From assembly GCF_963422355.1 (NCBI RefSeq), contig NC_085103.1, positions 417,682-481,681 of the forward strand: a stretch of DNA of 64,000 bases, written 5' to 3'. The notes beneath the pieces were generated by a model. That model was not told the origin of the DNA. It saw only the letters and a list, made by a program, of their open reading frames with translations, and made no database searches. Shown one piece after another: positions 11,724 through 26,810 of the stretch. A program made the position numbers and the translations under genes. Every line of letters begins with the position of its first letter. The stretch's first letter is position 1. The DNA is from Corticium candelabrum. Lineage: Eukaryota; Porifera; Homoscleromorpha; Homosclerophorida; Plakinidae.

Positions 11724-13195
11724 TCTATACTACTAAAATCGGCGGTGTTTGTATATCTATACTTCTATATAGAATTGACGGTGTTTGTATATATGTATAT
11801 ATGTATAAGTTCGATAGCCGGCTAGACTGGATCACGCACGAAGCTAAAATTTGGGGTACAGGCGTAACTCGGCATGGGTAAGAACATGGGCAGGGTGGCG
11901 TCGTCTTCCAGCTTTTTAGTCGGGTCTCCTATTGGGGGTGCAACGTAAACGATGTCATAGTGCTGTTCGTCGTTCAGAAAGGAGATTGAATGCCCCTGAT
12001 AGACTCAATTTGAAGGAAGTTCCGTTACGTGAACTCAACCGCATGGCGTAGTTTTGTTTCTAATAACTAAGAGTGCAATGCTCACTTTCAATATCCATTG
12101 TTTGTTCACATGCCATTGTTACGTCACAATACTATAGATATCCAGCAGTCCCATCAGACTGCGTTATCTGAGCAAGCTGTAGTTGATTTGTTTATCTTAA
12201 ACATCAAACTACATTTAAAGCAAAAAAAGAGTTTTGAAAAGAAATATTGTTCAGTGCGTAGGTAGGTTGGAAACGTGCTGGGTATATTTTATAATATCCC
12301 AAGAGCACCCGCCTCTACTCGCGCTCATCGGATAGCATCAAACTACGTCCAGAGCAAAGACGAAGAGGTCCACTTTAGCAATGGTCAGTGCGTACAGATT
12401 GAAAACGTGCTGAGTATATTTTAAAATATCCCAGGAGAACCCGCCTCCACTCGCAAGTGAATTACTCTGCAGCCGCTCATTGCACCTTCATCAAATTAAG
12501 CTGACCTCGGACGGTATGCACGGAGCGTGTCGTTTATTACCGGCGACGTCAAAAACAACAAGATATTTTTGTGTAGGATATCTGGGTATTTAGAAATACG
12601 CCTACCTTTGGTTTTTCCGAGTACGCTCACCGAATACCTGCCACATTCGATACGCCTGTTTCCTGCAACGGCAGCAACGTGTTCGAAATGATTACATCAA
12701 ATGGGACTCTTGAAATGGCTCCGAGAAGACTCACCGAAGAGACGTGTGACTGCGTTTGCACTGAATCCAACCTACACGTTTCCTGCACCGAGCACTACAC
12801 TGGGAGTGTGAACACATCACAAACAGAGAGCAAACAGTGCGCTAGATCATGCATGCCTGCATGTCAAGCTACTGCATGTATCCTATGGCTGAGTAAGAAA
12901 CTGCACGTGACTTTCAAGTTTCTATTGCTCAGATATATATCTCTGAACGAAAAAGTCGCTGCAAATTTCTCGGAATGGGACACTCGGTTAAGTTTTCATT
13001 TGTCTTCAACGGGATATTAACTACTTAGCACATTCCAGTTTATTCGAACACACGCCCACACCAGTCATTTGAACTGAATGCACACAGGGAGTGTGTTGTG
13101 CACATGACGTGTCTACACACGCTCAGACTGAGTTTTCCGTCATAACACTACGCTACTCTGCCCGTTGCCCGTACGAAGAACGGGTCATGTATCTA

Positions 13196-13196
<1 letters not shown>
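11724..13196 (+). mobile_element. Helitron-like non-autonomous element, copy 1
   Basis: The 3' end has the Helitron signature: a short hairpin CCCGT-acgaaga-ACGGG (13168-13184), then TCATGTAT, then CTAG (13193-13196) followed by T. The 5' end begins TCTATACTACTAAAATCGG after an A, fitting a 5'-TC start with insertion between A and T. The body from GTTCGATAGCCGG (about 11808) onward is repeated in copy 2 (17207-18613) at an estimated 85-90% identity by eye. No Rep/helicase coding is visible, so if a Helitron it is non-autonomous. The 113-codon plus frame at 12679-13020 is not conserved between the copies and is not called. Confidence 0.55.

Positions 13197-13198
<2 letters not shown>

Positions 13199-13250
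<52 letters not shown>
13199..13250. repeat. (TA)n microsatellite
   Basis: Perfect TA run directly after the CTAG end of the Helitron-like copy 1 and just before the Tc1-like element. Confidence 0.95.
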
Positions 13251-13253
<3 letters not shown>

Positions 13254-13277
13254 CCATATATTTGTATATAATATATA

Positions 13278-16002
<2,725 letters not shown>

Positions 16003-16522
16003 CTAGGATCCATGGCCCGTCCTTCGTATGGGCAAGATACTGTAGTGTAGAGATAGGTCTGTGGACACGTCACGTGCAATCTTTGTTGAGATGTCCCGGA
16101 TGTCCTGAATGAATTCGAATCTTGCTCTTCTCGTTTGTTTCGATAGAAATCAACACACTTCCCGTGTAGCGCTTGCTGCAGAAAACGTGTAGGTTGGATT
16201 CGTTGCAAATACAATCAGAATTTGGAGAGAAACGAAAGCGCTAGAAGAGTAAGTTCCGTCGGCAAGAGATATTCGATTGCTCAAAGCTTTGCGAAGGACG
16301 ACGATGCATACAGTCTACACAGGACTGGTGTGGGCGTGTGTTCGAATAAACTGGAATGTGTAGTGTTTGCGTCGTCAAGAAATTTTACGCGGGGGTCGAC
16401 CCCTTGAGAGGGGACCCGGTGCATAATTTTCTTAATTTTTTACGCAAACCTTCTCCTGTGTGTGCCGAGTGTGCGTGCCCATTTCGGTTGCGAACGGACA
16501 AAAGACGTGCCCGCCAAACGCG

Positions 16523-16576
<54 letters not shown>

Positions 16577-16599
16577 ATTTGAGCTTTATATATTAGATA
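16003..16599 (-). mobile_element. Helitron-like short unit 2 of 3
   Basis: Same layout as unit 1: plus-strand CTAG at 16003-16006, GGCCCGTCCTTCGTATGGGC hairpin, shared central block, (AC)n at 16524-16572 and terminal GACAATTTGAGCTTTATATA. On the minus strand its 5' end reads TCTAATATATAAAGCTC, i.e. a TC start preceded by A. The hairpin stem carries one mismatch (CGTATG for CGTACG). Confidence 0.55.
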
Positions 16600-17118
16600 C
16601 TAGTATACATGGCCCGTCCTTCGTACGGGCAAGATACTGTAGTGTAAAGATAGGTCTGTGGACACGTCACGTGCAATCTTTGTTGCGAGGCCCGGATATG
16701 CTGAATGAATTCGAATCTTGCTCTTCGCGCTTGTTTCGATAGAAATCGACACACTCCCCGTGTAGCGCTTGCTGCAGAAAACGTGTAGGTTGGATTCGGT
16801 GCAAATGCAATCAGAATTTGGAGAGAAACGCAAGCGCTAGAAGAGTAAGTTTCGTCGGCAAGAGATATTCGATTGCTCGAAGCTTTGCGAAGGACGGCGA
16901 TGCATAGGGTCTACACGGGACTGATGCGGGCGTGTGTTCGAATGAACTGCAATGTGTAGCGTTTGCGTCGTCGAGAAATTTTACGCGTGGGTCGATCCCT
17001 CGAGAGGGGACCCGGTGCATTATTTTTTTATTTTTTACGCAAACCTTCCTCTGTGCGTGACGAGTGTGCGTGCCGATTTCGGTTGCGAACGGACAAAAGA
17101 CGTGGCCGCCAAACGCGA

Positions 17119-17159
<41 letters not shown>

Positions 17160-17165
17160 ATTTGA

Positions 17166-17203
<38 letters not shown>
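16600..17203 (-). mobile_element. Helitron-like short unit 3 of 3
   Basis: Plus-strand CTAG at 16600-16603, perfect hairpin, shared block, (AC)n at 17122-17154, GACAATTTGAGCTTTATATA then (TA)n at 17169-17204. Head-to-tail with units 1 and 2; the next element, copy 2 of the 1.4-kb form, is in the opposite orientation. Confidence 0.55.
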
Positions 17204-17207
<4 letters not shown>

Positions 17208-18613
17208 TTCGATAGCCGGCTAGACCGGATCACCCACGAGGCTAAAATTTGAGGTACAGGCATAACTCGGTTTGGGTAAGAACATGGGCAGGGTGGCGGC
17301 GTCTTCCAGCTTTTTCAGTCGGGTCCCTTTTGGGGGTGCATCGTACAACGACATAATGCTGTTTATCTTTCAAGAAGGAAACTGAATGCCCTTAATAAAC
17401 TCAATTTGAAGAAAGTTCTGTTACTTAAACTTTCAATCTTATTGAGTAGTTTTGTTTTCTCATAACTAAAAGTGCAACGCTCACTTCACTCTCCATTGTT
17501 TGTTCACATGCCATTGTTACGTCACAATGCTATAACTATCCAGCAGTCCCATCAGACTGCGTTATCTGAGCAGTGCTGTAGTTGAGTTGTTTATCTGAAA
17601 CAGAAAACTACATCCAGAGCAAAAAGATAAGAGTTTCGAAAAGAAATATTGTTCAGTGCTTACTAATAAGTAGGTTGGAAACGTGCTGAGTATATTCTAG
17701 AATATTGCAGGAGGACACGCCTCTACTCACGCGCATTGGATGACATCAAACTACGTCTAGAGCAAAGACGTAGAGGTCCACTTTAGTAATGGTATAGATT
17801 GAAAACGTGCTGAGTATATTTTAAAATATCCCAGGAGGACCCGCCTCCATTCGCAAGCGAATTTCTCTGCAACGGATCATCGGACTTCCACCAAAATTAA
17901 GCTGACCTCGGACGGTATGCACGGAGGGTGTCGTTTATAACCGGCGACGTCGAAAACGACAAGATATTTTTGTGTAGGATATCTGTGTATTAAGAAATAC
18001 GCCTTCCTTCGGTTTTTCCGAGTTCGCTTGCCGAGTACCTGCCACATTCGATACGCCTGTTTCCTGCAACGGCAGCAGCCTCTTCGAAGTGATAATTACA
18101 TCCAAAGGGACTGTTAAAATGGCTCCGAGAAGGCTCACTGAAGAGACGTGCACTGCGTTTGCACTGAATCCAAGCTACACACTTTTTGCACCGACCGCTG
18201 CACTGGGATTGTGAAAACATTGAAAACGGAGAGCAAACAGTGCGCTAAATCATGCATGCCTGCATGTCAAGCTACTGCATGTATTCTATAGGTAAGTAAG
18301 AAACTGCACTTGACTTTCAAGTTTCTGTTGCCCAGTTAATTAAATATTTCTGAACGAGAAAGTTGCTGCAAATTTTACGGAATGAGACACACGGTTAAGT
18401 TTTCATTTGTCTTCAACGGGATATTAACTAATTAGCACATTCCAGTTTATTCGAGCAGACGCCCATGCCAGTCATTTGAATTGAATCCACACAAGGAATG
18501 TGTCGATTTCTACCAAAAAAATTGCACATGATGTGTCTACACACGCTCAAACTGAGTCTTCAGTCATAACACTACAGCACTCTGCCCGTCCGAAGAGCGG
18601 GTCATGTATCTAG
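17204..18613 (+). mobile_element. Helitron-like element, copy 2
   Basis: Begins in a TA run, AAGTTCGATAGCCGGCTAGA, and parallels copy 1 through to the 3' hairpin (CCCGTCCGAAGAGCGGG, 18585-18601) and terminal CTAG (18610-18613) followed by T. The hairpin differs from that of copy 1, but the stem still pairs. The 5' TC terminus seen in copy 1 is missing or replaced by the TA repeat. Confidence 0.55.
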
Positions 18614-18739
18614 TATTGTATAGTATCATACGTTCATGATTTTTTAATTGGTTAAAACTATTATTGATGACGGTATGCATTGCCTACATAGACACAGTTC
18701 CAAAAAGGAGACAACTTTGGTAGAATATTCTAGAATATT

Positions 18740-18988
18740 CTAGAAGTACGTGATTATTGGCGCACGTGCTAAGTGCGTGTTGAGAAAGACAGCGGTGCTC
18801 ATCGTTATCTCTTTCATTGACTGGGGAAGAAGTTTTAGTAGTAGCTTTTGCGATCCGTCGACAGGCACTGCGCTGGCGCTGTGAGTCAAGCCGGCAAGTA
18901 GCTTCGTTACCTTTTCCTGTCGCAGTGATAACTTTCGTCGCTTTGCCTTTGACGAAATAGCAGACAGAAAGCTCTTTTTGGGAGGCAT
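18740..18988 (-). CDS. hypothetical short basic frame
   Basis: An 82-codon minus-strand frame starting MPPKKSFLSAISSKAKRRKL, lysine/arginine-rich at the N-terminus. It could be the first coding exon of a nuclear protein or transposase, but there is no recognised domain, no confirmed splice site and no downstream exon that I can join. Weak call. Confidence 0.15.
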   Translation of the reverse strand: MPPKKSFLSAISSKAKRRKLSLRQEKVTKLLAGLTHSASAVPVDGSQKLLLKLLPQSMKEITMSTAVFLNTHLARAPIITYF

Positions 18989-19692
18989 TTTAACAATCTA
19001 CAGGCGGGTTTGCTGTAATGACAACTTTTTATCGCGCTTTAGCCAAAACAGCAGAGCGTTTGTGACGTCACAATAAATGTGCGACGTTACAATAGGTGAC
19101 GCAACAATGAGTAGGCATAGGATGACATCAAGAAGTACAGATGAACGCCAGCAACGCCTAGGTATAGGACACAGACTACCGAAAACGTCACCAGTTGCTA
19201 TTCAAAACTGAGAAAAGGCCTCATGCTAAAGGAGAAGCGAGGAAGTGCAGCGGTTTACGAGCGCTAGGGAACAAACTTTTTGTGACGTCACCATTTAAAA
19301 AAACCCCAACACAAAGCAAAGTACAGGGTACTGGCCACCGCGAAGAGCACCAGTTCCTTTACGAAAGTAGAGAAGGTTATGTGCTAAAGGAGGAGCGGAA
19401 AGGAATAGCAGTTTGCGAGCAATTTGCGAAACAAAAATTCGACATGGCTGCGCCCATGGGCCTACTTTCCTTTATAGATATAGATAAATCTATAAACTAA
19501 CAACGTACCATTTTGGTACTGTATAATTATTTACATAGATTCACTCTATTAGACTATAAAAAAATAGATGGGCAACCACGCCCATAACTTTTGGGATACT
19601 GAACCCCAAGAACTCCCCCGTCGCTACGCCACTGCTGCGACCGTATACCTCCAAGGCAATGGAACAAAACAAGTGCCCAAAATTTGTTGACT

Positions 19693-20280
19693 TTACAAGG
19701 TATTTGCGATCTTTCTTCCTCTCCTTCTCAGTTGCAGCAAACCGGGTTTACTACAACTGGACCTGATTGACTGTTTTGCCAAGAAGTGAGTATGTTTACG
19801 TGTAAAGAAGCTTTCCCCATCTTTATAGTTGTATATGGCAATGTCCGAACGTTGCTTAATCTCGAATTGCGCCGTCAACTCTTTCAGACAATGAAATCCA
19901 AGAGATTTGGACATGTTGTAGAAGCAGTCGAGTATATTGTCATGTCGTTTGATTGGGCCACCGCCCCACTTACACGTCATGGTGTGGTATCCTTCGACAT
20001 CTATTGGTTGACTACACTGGTCAACACAACGATCCAAAGATTGCAAGCATGGAATGGCTTTACCGAGACGCAGACAAACAGCAGTGACAATGTTGGCATT
20101 GCTGAGAGTGAAATGATGCAAACTCGGTATTGCATCCAGCCAAGCCCCAGAATTTGGACCACCATAACCTTGTATTCGGGCTTGAACTATTGATGCACTG
20201 TTGTAAAACCTGTCTAGACAATGTACATTACAGGGTAGCAGGAGCATGTAATTGGCTGCCTGGTTATTGTTTGCTAACAA
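19693..20280 (-). pseudogene. retroelement C-terminal fragment (zinc-binding region after RT)
   Basis: A 195-codon minus-strand frame, open throughout, contains GPNSGAWLDAIPS, then VCLRLGKAIPC, C-x3-C-type cysteines, EGYHTMTCKWGGGPIKRHD and a C-terminal part with RSDIAIYNY. The order 'GAWLxAxPS ... xRLGxxxxC ... C ... GxHxxxCxxGGxxxxRHxxxxD' is one I recognise downstream of reverse transcriptases in invertebrate retroelement-derived proteins. No RT precedes it (20280-20900 is unrelated), so it is a fragment, perhaps 5'-truncated or captured. Family assignment tentative. Confidence 0.45.
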
Positions 20281-22740
20281 TTGCTTACAACAATTACGTG
20301 TAACGTAAGTAGGGTAGCAGGTTCAAATCCATTCTACAAATCTTTTTCTTAGATGTTTCTTTTTTCTATCATCAAAAGAATACAGGTCGGCTTATTCTAC
20401 GTCGTTTCCCAAAGTTTTAGATTCACTACAGTCTCGATCAGACGGAGACACAAAATGTATACAGTTTCAGAATCAGAGAGATTACTGCAATCGCCGGGAG
20501 ATGAGAAGAAGGCACACTCACGTATCCCAAGAAAGACTCCACACTTCTGCAGTAAAAGTTTTGTACCCAAGGGACTGCAAAGAGATAGTTGCTTCTTCTT
20601 CCTTTTCTTTGATTGTGGCTCCAGTTTCAAGCTTCAGTTTCAAGCTTAATTAAGCACTCAATGCCCACTGCTGTATGTTTCTCAAGTCACGTGTGTTGCA
20701 AGTGCTTCACGTGCCATGAAAGTGAGCTAGATTTATTTAATTAAGTCATAGAGAGAGTTTACGCGTACTGCACGGGTTAGACAAATTTGAAAAGAACATA
20801 ATGAGACAAGACTTCTTCGGTTTGCTAACCGCATGCAAAAAAATCTTCTCTCTTTATTAGCTACGAGCGTACATTACATTAGGTGGTGGACTGCTTCGCG
20901 AGAAGCCTACTCTAGACGGGCTGAATTGACTCCCGGTCTGTCTGTCGGTATGTCGCTATGTGCCTACCTACCTATGTTTGTAGGCATTTTTTACACTCGG
21001 GGAGTTTGTCGAGCCAATCAGCAATTAGGGGCGGACTCAGGATTTTTGAATGGGGATTCCGTGACGTCACAAAGATTAAGATCAGCTACGTCTTCAGATA
21101 TAAATTAGCTATTTACTCACCTATACCATAGAACGGAAGTATACGTTACTTAATAAATCTACAGTACTGGAGAATTTAAATTGATCTTCCAAGCTTATAC
21201 ATGTCTTTCGCTAGACAGGCAAATGTTACCGCCTTTTTTTCTTTTCTTTCCGAAGACAGCTTCTATAGACATATATAGTTTCATGAAATTGTGAATGTTG
21301 TGACCATCAAAGGTGGAAGTATATTTTCATGAGCTAGAAAATGACTACTTTGAAACATTATCATTGCAAGGAAGTAAATGAAACATGTTGTTGGAGAACA
21401 ATTGAGATTGAAAACAAGTTACCATAAATTAATGTAGAAAGAGTAGGAGTACCGTACGACTCACTCGTACTGTCCGACGATGATGGATTTACGTCAAAAG
21501 TTCCTAATCTGTACTGCACCTCCGTGTGAAGTTACTTAGAACTAAAACGTGAGCTGCGAGTCACGTCAGGAAGTAACAAGCACTGCTGGGACGCGGTCAT
21601 CTTCGTGTGATGACGTCACAAAATTTTAGGGGATTCCACGGAACCCCCGGAACCCACAGAACCCCCGGAACCCCCGGAACCCCTCTAGATCTGCTACTGA
21701 GCTGCAATCGTTTTGGGACGCAAAACGTAGGTGACGTAACAATAGCATATCAGCGTGAATCCCTCTCAGAAATTTGTTGAGCCAATCAGCAGTCATTTGG
21801 GACACCAACAATGGGTAAATATAAACAATCCAAAAATGCAGCGCATGCTACTAAATTATAACGCGCTTTAAAATTTGGGTTGTTTAGTAGCCCATATGCG
21901 AATTGTTATCAACTAGGTACACATTATAACGTGCGTTATTTCATATTCGATGGACGCGTTACAGCCTTAGATTTTTGTTGTATTCTAAATGACGGAAGTA
22001 TGGAAACGTTAAACGTGCGTGCGCTCTTCGATCAGTAACTGCAACACTTGTTTCAAAGGGGTCCCTGTTTTGGGATTGTTGTACAAGTCGTGCGAACGGT
22101 ACGAATCGACTTTCCAGTGAACTGGATACGAGTAATGAGTTTCTGAGGTCATACTCTTACGATGTGATGATTGCTCGTGCGTTGAAAGTGTTTTGGTATG
22201 TTTATATAATTGATTGATTGATTAATAATAATTAACAAACCTACACAAATACATACATGCAGACAGTTGTACAGGCGTATTGCTGTTTCAGTAATGATGT
22301 AATTGTTATTGTAGAGTTTTATAGAGGTGTGCTTTGCACACACAAATTTCCAAAAGATATTTCAAAATTAATATACCCAGCTGAAGAAGGACCATGGATT
22401 GAAACATCGTGTGAATTCATGTTATTTTGTTATGCTGTGTACGAAAGCTCTACAATAACCGATATATCATCATACATAAACATATGTGTCCCATACCACA
22501 TATTGATATACAAACAGCTAATTCTCTTTCCCCAAAGGTCATCTTAAAAACAGCCAAGTTATTCTGACTAGGTTGATTATTAATAAGCAGAGAAAGTCAC
22601 AAAAAACTCACCAGGGCTACGTTTTTGACAAACCATAACCAAGTCAAACCACACCCCTTACAAAAGACCACGCCCCTTTTAGAAAGACTTGCCCTACCAC
22701 CACGCTTTGCTGAAAACCTGGCTAGAACCGTCAAATGATA
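20281..22740. other. no gene seen; short ~9-bp GAACCCCCG tandem at 21640-21690
   Basis: Repeats of GGAACCCC(C)G at 21637-21690 follow a palindromic GGGGATTCCACGGAACCCC. A related GGGGATTCC occurs at 21051, so 21025-21690 may be an old non-autonomous element. I found no coding exon. Confidence 0.35.
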
Positions 22741-22854
22741 TCTGTTACAAACCCCAGGGGCATAGCACGACCTATAGAAAGGGGGCTAAACTTTAGGATG
22801 CTACGCGACACGCCTCTTTATGGACACGCCTACTTTTATTGACATATATTATAT

Positions 22855-22997
22855 GTATAACACTAGTCACTAGCTGTATGGTGCAGTCCTGAATCAAAGG
22901 GTTTGCAGGGCATAGCTTGGCATGGACCATAGCCCATCATTTGTAGATGTGGCCATAAAAAATTATGGACTGTAAATACGTGTGAGGGCCAAAGCTG

Positions 22998-23071
<74 letters not shown>

Positions 23072-23200
23072 GTATGTATTTACAGTCCACAATTTTTATG
23101 GCCACGCCTACAAATGATGGGCTGTAGTTCGGTCTAGCTCATGCCACACTACGCCCTTGTGAAACCCTTTGATTAAGGCATGATACAACTAGTGACTGGA
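22855..23200. mobile_element. palindromic element with (TA)n/(TGTA)n loop
   Basis: The left arm contains CCCATCATTTGTAGATGTGG and GGACTGTAAATACG. The right arm, reversed, contains the same (TTTACAGTCCACAATTTTTATG, GCCTACAAATGATGGGC). Further out, CTAGTCACTAG / CTAGTGACTGG and AATCAAAGGGTTT / AAACCCTTTGATTAA also pair. The loop is a TA repeat (23000-23058) plus TGTA repeats. Confidence 0.7.
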
Positions 23201-23387
23201 ATGGAAGTCTTTGGGCGCCTCCTGTAAAATTCTGGATACGTGCCTGAAGCAAACCTGTGTAAAAGCCAATACAGCCTAGAAGCAATTTAAATAATCGTTG
23301 TTCTAAGTTGCATGAACTTTGCAGAAAGTAAATCTTGTCAGTCTGTACTTCGATTAGCCCAGTTGAGCTCAGCTTTGGCATTTCTAC

Positions 23388-23390
<3 letters not shown>

Positions 23391-23468
<78 letters not shown>
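23391..23468. repeat. (AC)n microsatellite
   Basis: Perfect AC run of about 78 bp; the HTHT and CVCV frames over it are artefacts. Confidence 0.97.
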
Positions 23469-23469
<1 letters not shown>

Positions 23470-23471
<2 letters not shown>

Positions 23472-23868
23472 GGACAAAATGGACAAATGTTAAGCCCTCC
23501 ACGTCTTTCGACGTCGACCTTGAGGTCAGTTGCAGAGATAGCTCTCCCTGCCTCTAGAGACAGGGCCTCCATGCGCTATGTGGAGTTATGTGGAGTTTTG
23601 GGGCCAGCGCTACAATCCACCTGGAGCTTGGCCAGAGTCATCCAGGGGCACTGCCAATGGCGCAGCTCTGGAACTGGACACCAAGGCCCACATGTACCCG
23701 TCTGCTGCATGATGTTGCTGCCAAGCCAGCGGTCATGTCCACCCCAGCAGTGTGCGAAATAGTCCTTGACTGACCACCACACATCATGTCCTGAAATTTG
23801 CCGGACATTAGAAACGTCTGGTTGGACATTCCAATTCTGGCAAATTCTACTTATCACTTACAATTCAT

Positions 23869-23916
<48 letters not shown>

Positions 23917-25190
23917 CAATACATTTTCTCTATGCTACTATAGTTTCCCAACCCCAACCTCAACACAATTATCTCAAATTTACTCAAAAATGTCTTCACT
24001 ACTCTCGAATGCTAGACTCTCTAAAACCATCTTAGAATTATATAGCCAAAGTTTGATGGACAACTGTTGATGAAGGTGTGAGGTGGCTTGGCTAACGGTC
24101 AGGTGGTTATGCAGTGCTGATCTCAGTGCAATTGATTTCGAAACTTCGAGGCTGTGAGACAACCAAAGACCAAAAGTTTCAACCACAAGAGTTATATACA
24201 TTCTTGCCGGGTCCAATGGACACCTGCTTGGGAGTAAAGACCTTGCAACACTTCCTCGAGGAGTGTAGCAATGACACGTTCCCTTGAACGTGTACACACA
24301 CTGATCCCACCACATCTTTTTTCCAACATCGGAGTCCACCACACTGGATATACAAGCACAAGGAACAAAGTGGTCTGGGTGAAGGCATATGTTTTCCCAT
24401 TCAGATCTAGTTGATGGTTACTGTAATGGATCAATTCATGACAATTATCATGACTTGCCGCAGTACTTCAAGGTTGATACACGTGTCCATGTATTTGTGT
24501 TGCCAAACCAAATCTCTTGGAATACACTGCACCAACAGGTTGACAAAGAACACTTGCCACCAGCTAGCTCGAGGATGCCTGACCAAGTGCTAGGTTTCAT
24601 GGCTCTAGATGACACTTTGATGTTGCATGCCTTTGCTAAAAGAGTTCTAATTATGCAATTACTGTAGTACAACCCACCTGACAAATTTACTAAAAAAGTT
24701 TGACTAAAAGTGGCCATTGTTTAAGATAGCAATGAAGAGAGACAGACTTTCATCGCTTCCTCGACTCTGCCTTGCTTGGCTACAACCCATCCGCGTAAAT
24801 TTCTTTATTTATGCCCGCAGCCAGCCCCTCCTCCTTTTGACTTCCGTTGGCGTGTCCTACCCAGTGAGTTTTGGTACGTCATCTTCGTCCGCATATGCGC
24901 CATACCTCTAGACGGGGAAACTTCAATCGTTCCAAGAACATGCACTACGCTACGCTAGTGGCAGTTTTCTAGTTCAAGGACTTCGTGCTATCCTATCAAC
25001 CTAATCATCTTCAGGTTCTTAAAGCCCCTACAGAAAACATTACACGCAAGTATCTCTGAGTTTCCTATCCTGCCGCGTTCACGGTGTACGGCCCGTAGCT
25101 GTCCGCTTCATCTTGTTGCACACCTCGGAGCCCCAGCGTGTGTACTTGAGCGCCCACATCCGGGATTTGACAAAATACACGTGCAATACA
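23470..25190. other. no gene recognised; (TA)n at 23874-23912
   Basis: Several short frames exist on both strands, but none has a recognisable domain or shared splice structure. I see nothing else. Confidence 0.35.
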
Positions 25191-25197
25191 GTACAGT

Positions 25198-25968
25198 CAG
25201 ACCTGTCAACCTAGCAGTGTCAAAATGCGTGAGTTTGTAGGAAAAATGCGGGAGAATGCGGGAGTTAAATTTTTGGGACACGCCTACAATAGCATTAATA
25301 TATAAAAAATTATATCGTAATAAATGTTAATATATAAATAATATCTAATCATCAAAATTTAAGTATTTTCATGCCCGGTTGGAGTAGAAGCCATTAATTA
25401 ATTAAATTATAGTGCAACAAATGTATAACAGATTGATCAATGTGCCTAATTAGCGACACACAGTATCAACACCAATTACTAAACAAAATAATTAATTAAA
25501 CACAGAACTTGTACTGTACGTACTACTGCCTGTTATAAAAATCCAAAAACAATGTACATGCACATTCTCGTGGCTAGTTGGAATGTTCTGGATTCTATTT
25601 TCTTGTGGCCTTCTTCGATCGCTTTTCCAGCAATACATATGGTAATCAGGTAACCAGCCCCTCCCTCTTTTCCACTTCTGACCGACTCCTCTTTCTATGT
25701 CTGTATTTTGACTAAGTATGTTATGAAAGAGCCGGATAAAGAGAGGGGCTGGCACATAGAAATTGATATTGGGATATCAAGTATGTATGTACACATGCAT
25801 ATACTAAAACTGTAAGGTGTACAGTTACACAGAACAGGCACGTCCATCATTTTGGTCACACCCACCAATGGTCAGAATACGGGAGATTTGATGTCAAATG
25901 CGGGTAGGCGGGAGAAGGGTCCCAAATGCGGGAGTCTCCCGCTCAATGCGGGAGAGTTGGCAGCTCTG
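25198..25968. mobile_element. non-autonomous hAT-like MITE
   Basis: Left end CAGACCTGTCAACCTAGCAG; right end reverse-complemented CAGAGCTGCCAACTCTCCCG. The sequence next to both ends carries repeated 'AATGCGGGAG' motifs (25240-25262 and 25895-25955), also as an inverted pair CGGGAGTCTCCCG. Flanks share TACAGT (25192-25197 and 25969-25974). CAGxxCTGxCAAC ends fit hAT non-autonomous elements. Internal sequence is non-coding. Confidence 0.6.
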
Positions 25969-26189
25969 TACAGTACACGTACGACGCGTGGCTGTTTGCG
26001 TTTGTTTCGTGCGCGAACTGCGGAAACTATGTTGACATGACACTGGGATGTGCGAGGATGTGGGTTGCTCATACAGAATTCCACACCTGCCGCTACGCCA
26101 GAGGACAAAATGTCCGGCGAAATCACGAATGGCCGGACAAATGCTTCGTTCTGTCGGTAAATGTCCGATGTCCGGCCGTTAGTTCGCAC

Positions 26190-26371
26190 ACTGCCCCAGT
26201 CAATGACCAGGTACTCATTTATACTCCTGAGTTGAGAGAAGCAAGTGTGGGTGAGTTTCTTGCTCAAGAAAACTGCAACAGTGTCGCCTCCACCAGGATC
26301 GAACCTTCAACCCTCATCACGGATACAAGATCCCGGATGTCATCACAACGCTATACCATCTGCTCCACCGC

Positions 26372-26372
<1 letters not shown>
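26190..26372 (-). mobile_element. tRNA-derived SINE
   Basis: On the minus strand the head reads GCGGTGGAGCAGATGGTATA (A-box-like GTGGAGCAGATGG, about 26359-26371) and about 55 nt later GAAGGTTCGATCCTGGTGG with a B box GGTTCGATCC (26296-26305). The body then has TTTTCTTGAGCAAGAAACTC and AGTATAAATGAGTACCTGG, sequence blocks of the 'CTTGAGCAAGxxACTTxAC' kind common in animal SINE bodies. The tRNA-like head abuts the (CA)n repeat at 26371-26451. The open frame across it is not a gene. Confidence 0.65.

Positions 26373-26451
<79 letters not shown>
26371..26451. repeat. (CA)n microsatellite
   Basis: About 80 bp of CA repeat next to the SINE head. Confidence 0.97.
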
Positions 26452-26456
<5 letters not shown>

Positions 26457-26810
26457 GCACCGGACTGTCGCAACACACGCACGCAAAACGCGCTGGAGAT
26501 CGAGTTTACAAGTAGGTTGTGTGTACACGGTTGGACACTAGCTACTATGGTACTAAGTATACGTAGTGTACCTGGGCTTGGCTAGAGATAGTATTCGAGC
26601 GGTTGCTGCAATTGCACTGTACCAAGAGGAAGACTTATTACTAATTAAATAAATTTATGTTGCTGTTAACCCGTAGGGGTTAAATTTGACATTGCAAGAA
26701 TCACTGAATATTATTATTAGTCTGTACATGTGGTATTTTCGGTATGTGAAGTGCAGCAGCGTGTTGGTTGTTACTACATTTACATGTAATACTATACACT
26801 CTAAATTAAT

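Noticed and set aside
21637..21700. Possible CRISPR-like short repeat (GGAACCCCCG)
   Set aside because: Contiguous ~9-bp tandem repeat without spacers in an animal genome.
24389..24667. 92-codon plus frame (MFSHSDLVDGYCNGSIHDNY...)
   Set aside because: Overlaps several equally long frames on both strands; no recognisable domain.
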